A stretch of 64,000 bases of DNA from positions 1,585,001-1,649,000 of the forward strand of contig NZ_CP079203.1 in NCBI RefSeq assembly GCF_019297835.1. The letters run 5' to 3'. This DNA is from Sphingomonas sanguinis (lineage in GTDB: Bacteria; Pseudomonadota; Alphaproteobacteria; Sphingomonadales; Sphingomonadaceae). Below the pieces are notes generated by a model. The model was not told the DNA's origin, did not search any database, and saw only the letters and a program-made list of their open reading frames with translations. Of the stretch, positions 16,373-24,783 are shown piece by piece (position 1 is the stretch's first letter; each line of letters begins with the position of its first letter). The translations under genes and the position numbers were made by a program.

Positions 16373-16525
16373 CTCCCCTCCCGCAGGCGGGAGGGGGCGG
16401 GGGAGGGCTGACGCTGTCCGCGCGCGATGCCGTCGAATGTGGAGGGATCAGGCGCGCCTCACGCCCGCTCGCCCCATCGCCACCGGACTCCCCTCCCCCA
16501 ACCCCTCCCGCCTGCGGGAGGGGAG
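16373..16525. repeat. family D paired palindromic repeat
   Basis: Outer arms CCCCTCCCGCAGGCGGGAGG and CCCCTCCCGCCTGCGGGAGG are each self-complementary and lie about 110 bp apart, with GGGGGCGGGGGAGGG and CCCCTCCCCCAACCCC inside them. This and the atp promoter occupy the 379-base gap 16157-16535. It ends ten bases before the ydbL stop codon. Confidence 0.88.
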
Positions 16526-16535
16526 TTAGAAGGAA

Positions 16536-16916
16536 TTACACGCAGGCAGGTGCGCGTTCCGGTGCCGCACCGGTGCGCGTCTTCCACACGCCTTCGGGCG
16601 TCTTGTATTTCTCACCCGACGCCGTTTGCGCGATCAGGTTGCAGCCGCTGGTGAAGGCCATCTGCTCGACGGTCGCGCCGCTGGCCTGCGCCTTCTGGGT
16701 ATAGGCGGCCTTGCGCTGGATGTTGATGCTGTTGACCAGCGTGCGCAGGGCGGGCGTCGCCGCGCCGACGATGCCCAGATAGCCGTCGGGCTGTTCGCCC
16801 ACGAGACCCTCGGCGCGCGCGGCGGCATAGGCCGGATCGCGCTGCGCCATCGCCATGCCCGACACGCCCAGCAGCGCCACCGCGCCGAGCGCCAGGATCA
16901 CCGTCTTCGTCTTCAT
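16536..16916 (-). CDS. ydbL: YdbL family (DUF1318) periplasmic protein
   Basis: A 126-residue exported protein: signal peptide MKTKTVILALGAVALLGVSG, cleavage near AMAQ. The mature part carries the YdbL/DUF1318 pattern, with A-ARAEGLVGEQPDGYLGIV, INIQRKAAYTQKAQASG and ASGEKYKTPEGVWKTR. In E. coli YdbL is periplasmic and helps the YdbH-YnbE bridge that moves phospholipids to the outer membrane. It follows ynbE by one base, completing a ydbH-ynbE-ydbL operon. Confidence 0.9.
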   Translation of the reverse strand: MKTKTVILALGAVALLGVSGMAMAQRDPAYAAARAEGLVGEQPDGYLGIVGAATPALRTLVNSINIQRKAAYTQKAQASGATVEQMAFTSGCNLIAQTASGEKYKTPEGVWKTRTGAAPERAPACV

Positions 16917-16917
16917 C

Positions 16918-17118
16918 TCAGAATATCCCCGGATTCTGCTGGATCAGCGATTTGGCCTCGCCATCCAGGCGATATACCACTTCCTGCGTCACATTGATGT
17001 TCAGATTGATCTCGATCGGCTTTTCCGGCGCGGAGATGTTGACGCATCCTCCGCCGAGCAGGGTCAGCGCGACCGGCATCCATCGTGTCATCATCAAGAT
17101 CGGCATTCTGTCCTGCAT
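16918..17118 (-). CDS. ynbE: YnbE family outer-membrane lipoprotein
   Basis: Small lipoprotein of 66 residues from the chosen start. A hydrophobic signal ends in lipobox GGGC, followed by VNISAPEKPIEINLNINVTQ, which matches YnbE. In E. coli YnbE multimers extend the beta-helical groove of YdbH to the outer membrane. ATG at 17118 has AGGA six bases upstream. An ATG at 17139 overlaps the ydbH stop as ATGA, and ATG at 17094 would give a shorter, more standard signal peptide; the sequence does not settle this. Confidence 0.88.
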   Translation of the reverse strand: MQDRMPILMMTRWMPVALTLLGGGCVNISAPEKPIEINLNINVTQEVVYRLDGEAKSLIQQNPGIF

Positions 17119-17135
17119 TTTCAATCCTGTTACGG

Positions 17136-20100
17136 TCATGGCACGGTCTCGCTTGCCGAAGGCTGAATGGGAACGGGAGGGGTCGATGCGGGCGGCGCGG
17201 CGCGCTTGTTCTGTTCTTCCAGCAGGGCCGGCAGGTTGCGCTGGATCAGGCGGCGCGGGTCGTAGAAGGACTGCGCCGAATCGAGCAGTCCGCGGAAGGG
17301 CGCCTTGATCCGCACGTTGAACACGAAGGGCAGGCTTTGCAGCCGCCGGATGATGAAGTTGGACTTGGCGCCCTTGCCCTGGCTGATCCCGGCGAAGCGC
17401 ACGTCCGTCACCATCTCGCCCGCCAGCGGCCCGTTCATATCGATGCGGAGCGACCGATAGTTGAGCGAGCGCAGCGCCCCGAACGCCAGGTTGCCCCAGA
17501 AGCCGAGGTCTTTCTGGCTGATCTCACCCAGATAGGCGATGCTCCCGCCACCAGGTCGCACGACCAGCCGCCCGCCCTCTATCCGCCCGCCGCGCTCGTC
17601 GAAGATCATCGGCAGGGTGCCGTCGAAGATGCCGGTGGCGTTCAGATTCTGGAAGTCGAACTGAAGCAGGAACTGGTCTGCCGCGGCCCCCTCGACATGG
17701 AAGGTCATGCGCCGCTCGACCGGCTGCGAGAAGTCGAGCAGCGTCGGGTCGAGGGTCAGCGTACCGCCTGCGAACGGCCAGCGGCCGCTCTCCACCTTCA
17801 CCCGCGCGCCCGACAGCGTCTGATAGCGGATGACGCCGTTCGTCACCTGGATGCCCGGATTGATCGTCTTGACCGTCGCCACCTGTCCCGGCGCGCTTTC
17901 CAGCGCCAGCAGGTCGGTGAAGTCGATCGTGCCCGCTATGCCGCTGACCGGGCCGAGCGCGGCGGCCAGGTCGATACCGTCGGTGCCGAACCGCCCGGTC
18001 GAGCGTACGCCACTGGCGTCCCAGGCAATATGGCCGCGTCCGTTGATCGGTCCGCGCACATCCTCGATCACACCCTTCGTCACCGGGGTCAGCAATTCGG
18101 GCTGGAAGTCCTTGGTGAAGGTGATGCCGGGGACACTCAGGTCCGCCTCGCCCGCGCCCTTGTCGAGCGCATGGGTGATGGTGACGTCGGCGACCTTCAC
18201 ATTCTTTGTCGGCTCGAACAGCGTACCCTTGGCGTCGATCCGACTACCCGCCAGCGTCAGCGTGACGTCGCGCGCCGCCATCGGCAGGAAGCGCGGCGAA
18301 TCGGCGCGCGCATCGCGGACCTGAAGCGCGCCGTTCAGCGTCAGCACGCCGCCCGCCAACCGCCAGTCGCCGCCCGCCTCGCCGAGCAGCAGCGGCACCT
18401 GCCCCACTTGCCCGGCGCCGCCGGTGAACTGGCCCGCGATCCCTTCCGGCGTGATCCGGCCGTTCAGCTCGGCCGCGTCGATCCGGGTCGGCGATTCGGG
18501 GCGGCCGATGCTGGTCTGTACGCCGGTCAGGGTGAAGCTGCGGTCCACCAGCGCGAAGCGGGTGGCCGCCGCCGCCAGGGTCAGCGGGCTGCTGCCGATC
18601 TGCCCGACCAGCTTCGTCGGCCCCAGCTGCACACCACCGCTCAGGCGCGTACCGTCCAGCCGAACCAGCGCGCCGTCGAGCGGACAGAGCCGCGTGGCCA
18701 CCCGCGCCAGCCTCAGGCCCGACAGCGCCAGCCGGTCGATCGCCAGCGGCTGGCACACAGGATTGACCAGCAAGCGCCGCCCGCCATCCCAGCGCGCCGC
18801 GATCGGCAGGACCAGCCCGTCGATCCGCCCGCCGCTGATCGGCCCGGACAGCGCGACGCGGGTCGTCACCTGGGTCTCGCCATTGGCGGCGGAGCGGAAC
18901 ATCATCCGGTCGAAGGCCAGGGCCGCCCCGCCTGCCTCGTAACGCGCCAGCTCGGCGGTGCCGCGCATCGGCTGCTTCGGACCATCCTGTTGCAGCGTCG
19001 CACGCAGGCTCGGCAGGCCGCCGCCGCCCATCGCGGCCCGCGTATCCACGCGCAGCCCCCGCGCATCATAAGCCAGCCCATAGCTCCCTGCGAAGGCCAG
19101 CCGCCCGCCGCTGGCCGACGCGACCGTCAGGCGCGGCACCCGCACCGCAAAGCCGGGGCCGCGCGACCCGCGATCGCTGTCGATCGCCAGCGCCATATCG
19201 GCGGCAAAGCGGCGACCGGCCCGCGCTGCCGCCTGCGCCATGGCGCGCAGCACCGGCCCGACCGGTGTGCCCGCCGCCGCCTCGCTCGCCTTCAGCATAG
19301 GGGCCAGCGTGGCGGCCGATGCCTGTGCGCCGCTGAGTTGCGCCTGCCCATCGAAACGGGTCGCGGCGCCGACCAGATAGCGGCCCGCGACCATCGCCCG
19401 CTCTGCCCGTCCGAAGCGCGCCGCGACGTTGCGCGCCGCGACCTGCATCCGGCCTTGCGTGCCCTTGGCCGTGCCCGAAAAGTCGATCTGTCCGTCGATC
19501 GCGGCGGCAGCCATCACCGGATGGCGGATCGCGCCGCTGCCGACCGACGCCCGCCCCTGCCAACGATCGAGCGTCGCGCCGAAGGTCACGTCGACCCGCG
19601 CCGCCAGATCGGCGACCGCCACTTCGCCGCAGCGCAGATTGCCCAGCCGCAGCGGCCCGGTCAGCGTCGGCTGTTCGCGCACCACCCGGACACGCAACGG
19701 CGCGGCCAGCCCGGTGGCGACGCAATCGCCCATCACCAGCCGGGGCGCCACCGCCGCCAGCCGCCCGGTAAAGCCGTCGCGCAACACCCCCTGCCCCGAG
19801 ACGCTCAGCCCGATGGGCCCGTGCGGCGTGTCGAGCCGGATGCCGCCATGCTGCACCACCACATCGAGCGCGGGCAGTTGGAACGGCTTGCCCGACGCAC
19901 CGGACGATCCCATCAGCTTGTCGAGCGTGCCCAGGCTGATCTTTCCATCGATCAGCCGCCCGTGCAGGCGCACGCGTCCGGCGCGCACCCCCGTCACTTC
20001 CGGCCCCGACAGGGTCATGCGGGTCCGCGTCTCCAGCCAGTCGGCGACAAGGTCGGGATGGCGCGGATCGCCCATCACCACATTGGTCAGCCGCTGCCGA

Positions 20101-20327
20101 CCGAAACCCAGATCGGAAATCCTGTAGCGCGCAGGCACGCCGCGCTTCGCCAGTTCGCGGTCGAGCACATGCCCGGCGAGCGGCTTGCGCTCGATCCACA
20201 GTGCGATCAGCGCGATGAGGATGACGAGCGCGATGGCGATCAGGGTGAATTGCAGGCGGCGGAAACGCCGGCGGGAGCTCGCGACCGGGGTCACGCGCGT
20301 CTCGATATCCTCGCTCGCGCCCTCCAC
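17136..20327 (-). CDS. ydbH: YdbH family AsmA-like intermembrane phospholipid transport protein
   Basis: A 1063-residue inner-membrane-anchored protein. One N-terminal membrane helix (residues about 25-45, LQFTLIAIALVILIALIALW) is followed by a very long beta-rich periplasmic part, as expected for the repeating beta-groove fold of AsmA-like lipid bridges. Homology to YdbH is clearest towards the C-terminus (FNLQNLNATGIFDG-like QFDFQNLNATGIFDGTLP, then DPRRLIQRNLPA). In E. coli it acts redundantly with TamB and YhdP. Start is GTG at 20327 with GGGAG ten bases upstream. It diverges from radC and is coupled to ynbE by an ATGA overlap. Confidence 0.88.
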   Translation of the reverse strand: MEGASEDIETRVTPVASSRRRFRRLQFTLIAIALVILIALIALWIERKPLAGHVLDRELAKRGVPARYRISDLGFGRQRLTNVVMGDPRHPDLVADWLETRTRMTLSGPEVTGVRAGRVRLHGRLIDGKISLGTLDKLMGSSGASGKPFQLPALDVVVQHGGIRLDTPHGPIGLSVSGQGVLRDGFTGRLAAVAPRLVMGDCVATGLAAPLRVRVVREQPTLTGPLRLGNLRCGEVAVADLAARVDVTFGATLDRWQGRASVGSGAIRHPVMAAAAIDGQIDFSGTAKGTQGRMQVAARNVAARFGRAERAMVAGRYLVGAATRFDGQAQLSGAQASAATLAPMLKASEAAAGTPVGPVLRAMAQAAARAGRRFAADMALAIDSDRGSRGPGFAVRVPRLTVASASGGRLAFAGSYGLAYDARGLRVDTRAAMGGGGLPSLRATLQQDGPKQPMRGTAELARYEAGGAALAFDRMMFRSAANGETQVTTRVALSGPISGGRIDGLVLPIAARWDGGRRLLVNPVCQPLAIDRLALSGLRLARVATRLCPLDGALVRLDGTRLSGGVQLGPTKLVGQIGSSPLTLAAAATRFALVDRSFTLTGVQTSIGRPESPTRIDAAELNGRITPEGIAGQFTGGAGQVGQVPLLLGEAGGDWRLAGGVLTLNGALQVRDARADSPRFLPMAARDVTLTLAGSRIDAKGTLFEPTKNVKVADVTITHALDKGAGEADLSVPGITFTKDFQPELLTPVTKGVIEDVRGPINGRGHIAWDASGVRSTGRFGTDGIDLAAALGPVSGIAGTIDFTDLLALESAPGQVATVKTINPGIQVTNGVIRYQTLSGARVKVESGRWPFAGGTLTLDPTLLDFSQPVERRMTFHVEGAAADQFLLQFDFQNLNATGIFDGTLPMIFDERGGRIEGGRLVVRPGGGSIAYLGEISQKDLGFWGNLAFGALRSLNYRSLRIDMNGPLAGEMVTDVRFAGISQGKGAKSNFIIRRLQSLPFVFNVRIKAPFRGLLDSAQSFYDPRRLIQRNLPALLEEQNKRAAPPASTPPVPIQPSASETVP

Positions 20328-20466
20328 CCCGATGCCACTCCCTCACTCTTGACCCACGTCATAGCCGCCGGTTCCCGCGCCACGCAATCGCGCCCAAGCA
20401 ATCGCGCGAAGCCCGGCGACAGTTCCCGCCGCCCGCTTTATGATGCCCCGCAACGGGGGACGGGAC

Positions 20467-21156
20467 ATGCGCGACGCCAGCGAAACAGACGCCAACGATC
20501 ATGCCGGGCATCGCGCGCGGTTGCGCGACCGATTGCTGGGCGGTGGCGGATTGCTCGATCATGAACTGCTGGAATATTTGCTGACGACGGCGATTCCCCG
20601 CCGCGACACCAAGCCGGTTGCCAAAGCGCTGCTACGCGAGTTCCACGATATCGGCGGCGTCCTGACCGCCGACCCGATCGCGCTCCAGCGGGTCGACGGG
20701 ATCGGCGAGACGGCGGCGGCGACGATCAAGATCGCCCAGGCTTGTGCGCTGCGGCTGGTCCAGGCGGAGGCGATGAAGCGCCCCGTCCTCTCCAACTGGC
20801 AGGCGCTGCTCGACTATCTTCATGCCGATATGGCGCATCACGGCGTCGAGCGGGTGCGGGTCCTGCATCTCAATACCCGCAACATGCTGATCCGCGACGA
20901 GCTGATGGGACAGGGTTCGATCGACCAGGCGCCCGTCTATGTCCGCGAGGTGATCCGGCGCGCGATCGACTTCGGCTCGGCCGCGCTGATCCTGGTCCAC
21001 AACCACCCCAGCGGCGACCCCTCCCCCAGCCGCGCCGATATCGACGTCACCCGCGCCATCGCCGAGGCGGGAAAGAGGCTGGGCATCACGGTGCATGACC
21101 ATATCATCATCGGCACCTCGGGGCATGTCAGCCTGCGGGCGCAGGGGTTGATTTGA
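20467..21156 (+). CDS. radC: RadC family JAMM/MPN metalloprotein
   Basis: A 229-residue protein. The N-terminal helix-hairpin-helix region (DHELLEYLLTTAIPRRDTKP and VDGIGETAAATIK) is followed by an MPN/JAMM core with VRVLHLNTRN, then the metal-binding HNHPSGDPSPSRADID. RadC was once linked to recombination repair, but that assignment was withdrawn; its function is uncertain and a metallopeptidase or nuclease activity is only suggested by the fold. ATG at 20467 follows GGGGGACGGGAC; an ATG at 20440 would add nine residues. Confidence 0.93.
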   Translation: MRDASETDANDHAGHRARLRDRLLGGGGLLDHELLEYLLTTAIPRRDTKPVAKALLREFHDIGGVLTADPIALQRVDGIGETAAATIKIAQACALRLVQAEAMKRPVLSNWQALLDYLHADMAHHGVERVRVLHLNTRNMLIRDELMGQGSIDQAPVYVREVIRRAIDFGSAALILVHNHPSGDPSPSRADIDVTRAIAEAGKRLGITVHDHIIIGTSGHVSLRAQGLI

Positions 21157-21171
21157 GGGGGATGCCCTTGG

Positions 21172-21252
21172 CCTTCGACTTCGCTCAGGCTGAACGGAGC
21201 GAGGAAGAATGGCCCAGCTTTTCAACAGCCGTTCAGGCTGAGCGAAGTCGAA
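21172..21252. repeat. family B inverted repeat, copy 3
   Basis: Arms CTTCGACTTCGCTCAGGCTG and CAGGCTGAGCGAAGTCGAAG enclose about 35 bp. The copy lies between radC and pth, starting 15 bases after the radC stop codon. Confidence 0.88.
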
Positions 21253-21334
21253 GCCCACGCCCCCAAAGCCCGACATTGGAAACCCCCGCCCCCCGATGCT
21301 AGGGGCCGTTCCGATCACGAATGAGGAACACCAC

Positions 21335-21910
21335 ATGCAGGTCTGGACCGGGCTGGGCAATCCGGGCGCGCAATATGCGATGCACCGCCACAATGTCGGC
21401 TTCATGGCGATGGACGCGATTGCCGAGGTGCATGATTTCGGCCCCGTGAAGAAGCAATTCCAGGGCTGGACCCAGGAGGGCCGGATCGGCGGGCAGAAGA
21501 TCCTGCTGCTGAAACCCGCCACCTTCATGAACGAGAGCGGCCGCAGCGTCGGCGACGCGCTGCGCTTCTACAAGCTGGGCATCGAGGCGCTGACCGTTTT
21601 CCACGATGAGCTCGACATTGCGCCCTTCCGGGTGAAGGTGAAGACCGGCGGCGGCACGGCGGGGCATAACGGCCTGCGCTCGATCGACCAGCATCTGGGG
21701 CCGGACTTTCGCCGCGTGCGGCTGGGCATCGGCCATCCGGGGCATAAGGACCGGGTGACCGGCCATGTGCTGGGCAATTACGCCAAGGCCGAGATCGAGC
21801 CGCTGTCCGACCTGCTCGGCGCACTGGCGGCGGAGGCGCATTGGCTGGCGGAGGGCGACGACGTGCGTTTCGTCAACGACATCGCGCTGCGGCTGGGAGA
21901 TGCGGCATGA
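21335..21910 (+). CDS. pth: peptidyl-tRNA hydrolase
   Basis: Cytosolic esterase that frees tRNA from peptidyl-tRNA dropped by ribosomes; 191 residues, normal length. ATG at 21335 has GAGGA seven bases upstream; an earlier in-frame start at 21296 adds a non-homologous tail. Family motifs are GLGNPGAQYAMHRHNVGF with the catalytic His in HRHN, KPATFMNESGRSV, VFHDELD with the catalytic Asp, and GGGTAGHNGLRSI. The stop overlaps the next gene as ATGA, so translation of the two is probably coupled. Confidence 0.97.
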   Translation: MQVWTGLGNPGAQYAMHRHNVGFMAMDAIAEVHDFGPVKKQFQGWTQEGRIGGQKILLLKPATFMNESGRSVGDALRFYKLGIEALTVFHDELDIAPFRVKVKTGGGTAGHNGLRSIDQHLGPDFRRVRLGIGHPGHKDRVTGHVLGNYAKAEIEPLSDLLGALAAEAHWLAEGDDVRFVNDIALRLGDAA

Positions 21911-22509
21911 GCGTGCGGCGCCTCTTCGCCTCGCTGCTTTATGAGGGGCAGCTGGACGATGCCGATCTGCTGGCGGACATCGAACAGAGTTGCTGGGCGC
22001 TGGCCGAGGACGACCGGGCCGGGCGGCGCTGGAGCAAGGAGCATGGCTATCGCGGCTATACCAGCTATGCCTCGCTCAACGACCTGCCGATCCGCGATCC
22101 GGTCTTCGCCGATCTGAAGAAGAAGCTCGACCGCCATGTCGCGCGCTTTGCCGAGGAATGTGCCTTCGATCTGGGCGGGCGCAAGCTGAAGCTCGACAGC
22201 CTCTGGGTCAACGTCCTGAAGCCGGGCGGGCATCACTCGGCGCATATCCACCCGCATTCGGTCGTCTCGGGCACGCTTTATGTCGCGATGCCGAAAGGCT
22301 CGGGCGCGCTGAAGCTGGAGGACCCGCGCCTGCCGATGCTGATGGCGGCGCCGCCGCGCCGCCCCGATGCGCCCGACGACCTGGCGACCTTCGCCACCGC
22401 CACGCCCGAGCCGGGCACGGTGCTGCTCTGGGAAAGCTGGCTGCGGCATGAGGTCGTGCCCAACGGCGCCAAGGGCGAACGGATCAGCGTCAGCTTCAAT
22501 TATCGCTGA
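21907..22509 (+). CDS. putative 2OG-Fe(II) oxygenase-like protein (TIGR02466 type)
   Basis: A 200-residue cytosolic protein resembling the TIGR02466 group of cupin-fold 2-oxoglutarate/iron oxygenases. The metal-site region looks like HHSAHIHPHSVVSGTLYV, near residues 118-135; a second histidine is in WESWLRHEVVPN, and RISVSFNYR at the end offers the Arg that binds 2-oxoglutarate. Substrate is unknown. The ATG overlaps the pth stop by four bases. A role in modifying a translation component is an inference from this coupling only. Confidence 0.75.
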   Translation: MSVRRLFASLLYEGQLDDADLLADIEQSCWALAEDDRAGRRWSKEHGYRGYTSYASLNDLPIRDPVFADLKKKLDRHVARFAEECAFDLGGRKLKLDSLWVNVLKPGGHHSAHIHPHSVVSGTLYVAMPKGSGALKLEDPRLPMLMAAPPRRPDAPDDLATFATATPEPGTVLLWESWLRHEVVPNGAKGERISVSFNYR

Positions 22510-22672
22510 TCCGACCGGAACGGGGGCGACGATATGCGCCGCACCCGCGATCAGATGAAAAGTTCCCTCCATTGGTCGTGCGTGGAGGGCATTTGGTCGC
22601 GGCGATATCGTGCCGTTAACCTGTATTGGGTAAGGGAAAGGCGATCGCACCCCTATCCCGGACGTACACCCG

Positions 22673-22864
22673 ATGCTCGAATTCGCTGTCTTCACCTTTG
22701 GTATGTTGGCCAGCTTCGTGCTGTCGGGCCTGGGCCGGAACAAGAAGGCGCAGCGCGCCAATCCGCCGATCCTGCGCTACATGGGTCTGGTGCTGATGGG
22801 CTTTTCGGGCGCGATGGGCGTCATGCTGCTCGGCTATGCCGCCGCGCTGGCGGTGAGTGCCTGA
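22673..22864 (+). CDS. small hypothetical membrane protein
   Basis: A 63-residue frame with two hydrophobic helices (FAVFTFGMLASFVLSGLG and LVLMGFSGAMGVMLLGYAAAL) joined by a basic loop GRNKKAQRANPP, which is a plausible two-pass inner-membrane protein. Upstream GGAC is a weak ribosome site. A hairpin (CCCTCCA...TGGAGGG) lies about 90 bases before it. I do not recognise a family. It ends 32 bases before a family B repeat. Confidence 0.5.
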   Translation: MLEFAVFTFGMLASFVLSGLGRNKKAQRANPPILRYMGLVLMGFSGAMGVMLLGYAAALAVSA

Positions 22865-22896
22865 CGGGCGGGCAATCCCCGCCCCCTCCCCACGCT

Positions 22897-22999
22897 CCGT
22901 TCAGCCTGAGCGAAGTCGAAGGCAACGGCTGACCTTCGCCACGGGGCAATTTGTCTGGACGGATTCCCTTGGCCTTCGACTTCGCTCAGGCTGAACGGG
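22897..22999. repeat. family B inverted repeat, copy 4
   Basis: Left arm CCGTTCAGCCTGAGCGAAGT and right arm CTTCGACTTCGCTCAGGCTG with about 55 bp between, including GGATTCCCTTGG next to the right arm, as in other copies. Confidence 0.88.
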
Positions 23000-23119
23000 G
23001 TATGGTGAGTGAACGGGGGTTGGGGTGGCTTCGCCCTCCCTTCAACCACCATCGGTTGAGAAATTCCGCCATCGTCGCTAGAGGGGCGCTTTCCCCTTGA
23101 TCCACAGGATAAGCGACGC

Positions 23120-24220
23120 ATGGGTTTCCGCTGCGGCATCGTCGGCCTGCCGAATGTCGGCAAGTCCACCCTTTTCAACGCGCTGACCGAAACGGCGGCG
23201 GCGCAGGCCGCCAATTATCCGTTCTGCACGATCGAGCCGAACGTCGGCAACGTCGCGGTCCCCGATCCGCGCCTGTACCAGCTCGCCGAGGTCGCGGGCT
23301 CCGCCAAGATCATCGAGACGCAACTGGCGTTCGTCGACATCGCAGGCCTGGTGCGCGGCGCGTCCAAGGGCGAGGGGCTGGGCAACCAGTTCCTGGGCAA
23401 CATCCGTGAGGTGGACGCGATCGTCCATGTCCTGCGCTGCTTCGAGGATGGTGACGTCACGCACGTCGAGGGCAAGGTCGATCCCATCGCCGATGCCGAG
23501 ACGGTCGAGACCGAACTGATGCTCTCCGACCTCGAAAGCCTCGAAAAGCGCGTCCCCGCCTTCATCAAGAAGGGCCAGCAGGGCGACAAGGAAGCCAAGA
23601 TCGCCGCCTCGGTGCTGGGCCAGACGCTCGAGCTGCTGCGCGACGGTAGACCTGCGCGGCTGACCGTGCCCAAGGACGAAGAGGAAGCCCGCGTCTTTTC
23701 GCAGGCGCAGCTGCTGACCGCCAAGCCCGTCCTCTATGTCTGCAACGTCGAGGAATCGAACGCGGCGAACGGCAATGCGCATTCGGCGCGCGTGTTCGAG
23801 AAGGCCGCCGCGGAAGGCGCGCAGGCCGTCGTCGTCTCTGCCGCCATCGAGGCCGAGATCGCCACCATGCCCGCCGAAGACCGCGGCGAGTTCCTGTCGG
23901 AGCTGGGCCTGTCGGAAACCGGCCTCGCCCGTGTGATCCGTGCGGGTTATGCGCTGCTCGACCTGCTGACCTTCTTCACCGTCGGCCCGAAGGAAGCGCG
24001 CGCCTGGACCGTCCATCGCGGCGCCAAGGCCCCGAACGCGGCGGGCGAAATCCACAGCGATTTCGAGCGCGGCTTTATCCGCGCCGAGACGATCGCCTAT
24101 CCCGACTATATCGCCTTCAAGGGCGAAGCCGGTGCCCGCGATGCGGGCAAGCTGCGCGCGGAAGGCAAGGAATATGTCGTCCAGGACGGCGACGTGATGC
24201 TGTTCCGGTTCAACGTCTGA
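23120..24220 (+). CDS. ychF: redox-responsive ATPase/GTPase YchF
   Basis: Universally conserved Obg-related P-loop protein, 366 residues, that binds ribosomes and prefers ATP over GTP. Motifs are the P-loop GLPNVGKSTLFNALT, the G2 region YPFCTIEPNVG, DIAGLVRGASKGEGLGNQFL as G3, and YVCNVEES in place of the NKxD guanine-specificity motif, which explains the ATP preference of the family. The C-terminal TGS domain holds LLTFFTVGPKEARAW and EYVVQDGDVMLFRFNV. It is followed by a strong hairpin at 24230. Confidence 0.97.
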   Translation: MGFRCGIVGLPNVGKSTLFNALTETAAAQAANYPFCTIEPNVGNVAVPDPRLYQLAEVAGSAKIIETQLAFVDIAGLVRGASKGEGLGNQFLGNIREVDAIVHVLRCFEDGDVTHVEGKVDPIADAETVETELMLSDLESLEKRVPAFIKKGQQGDKEAKIAASVLGQTLELLRDGRPARLTVPKDEEEARVFSQAQLLTAKPVLYVCNVEESNAANGNAHSARVFEKAAAEGAQAVVVSAAIEAEIATMPAEDRGEFLSELGLSETGLARVIRAGYALLDLLTFFTVGPKEARAWTVHRGAKAPNAAGEIHSDFERGFIRAETIAYPDYIAFKGEAGARDAGKLRAEGKEYVVQDGDVMLFRFNV

Positions 24221-24229
24221 TCCCAACGG

Positions 24230-24255
24230 CGCCGGTCGGGTTCGCTCGACCGGCG
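24230..24255 (+). terminator. hairpin after ychF, terminator-like without U-run
   Basis: CGCCGGTCG and CGACCGGCG form a perfect nine-pair stem around GGTTCGCT, starting ten bases after the ychF stop. No run of T follows, so it may be a 3'-end stabiliser rather than an intrinsic terminator. Confidence 0.45.
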
Positions 24256-24311
24256 TCCTGTCCCGCTTATTGTCACTTTGCAGAAGCGGCTTGGCCCGCT
24301 ACGCAAAGAAC

Positions 24312-24704
24312 ATGATCCATGTTAGTGCGTTTCGCCGTGTCATCTACACCAGCCGCGCCGTCGGCGATGACGAACGCGCCGACCACCAGGCCATTCTGTC
24401 CGCCTCGCGCCGTAACAACGGCATGGACGGCATCTCCGGCCTGTTGTGGATCGGTGGCGGCGAGTATTGCCAGCTGCTCGAAGGGCCGGTGGACAGCGTT
24501 CGTGAAACGCTGTCGCGCATCATGCGCGATCCCCGTCATACGGACATCCGTATCCTGGACGACCGCATGACGGACGCTCCCGAATTCGGGGAATGGGCGA
24601 TGGCCGGACTGCCCGGCGACCATGCCGAGCAGGCCGCCGAGCGCCTTCGCCTGCTGCTGCGCAACGCTGACCCGACCATCCGCCAGTTCTTTCCGGTCGA
24701 CTGA
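24312..24704 (+). CDS. BLUF-domain blue-light photoreceptor (single domain)
   Basis: A 130-residue short BLUF protein that should bind FAD and sense blue light. Every key AppA position is present at exactly matching spacing: Tyr12 (AppA Tyr21) in RVIYTSR, Asn36 (Asn45) in RNNGMDGISGLL, Gln54 (Gln63) in YCQLLEGP, Trp95 (Trp104) and Met97 (Met106) in EFGEWAMAGL. No output domain is fused, so it acts by binding a partner not identifiable here. ATG at 24312 was chosen over a TTG at 24270. It stands alone between ychF and a lipoprotein phosphodiesterase-like gene. Confidence 0.92.
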   Translation: MIHVSAFRRVIYTSRAVGDDERADHQAILSASRRNNGMDGISGLLWIGGGEYCQLLEGPVDSVRETLSRIMRDPRHTDIRILDDRMTDAPEFGEWAMAGLPGDHAEQAAERLRLLLRNADPTIRQFFPVD

Positions 24705-24783
24705 CCGTCGCGGGGCGGTAGCTTCCGCTCGCCAGTGTCATATTGCGGCGCTATCGGGCTGATCCGAAAGGACAGCCTCTCCC

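Noticed and set aside
17085..20564. Plus-strand open frame of over 1100 codons
   Set aside because: It is the antisense of ydbH; Arg/Gln/His-rich translation is typical of a shadow frame in GC-rich DNA.
20467..21156. radC as a mark of a mobile or defence island
   Set aside because: RadC occurs on islands in enterobacteria, but here composition and neighbours are core-like.
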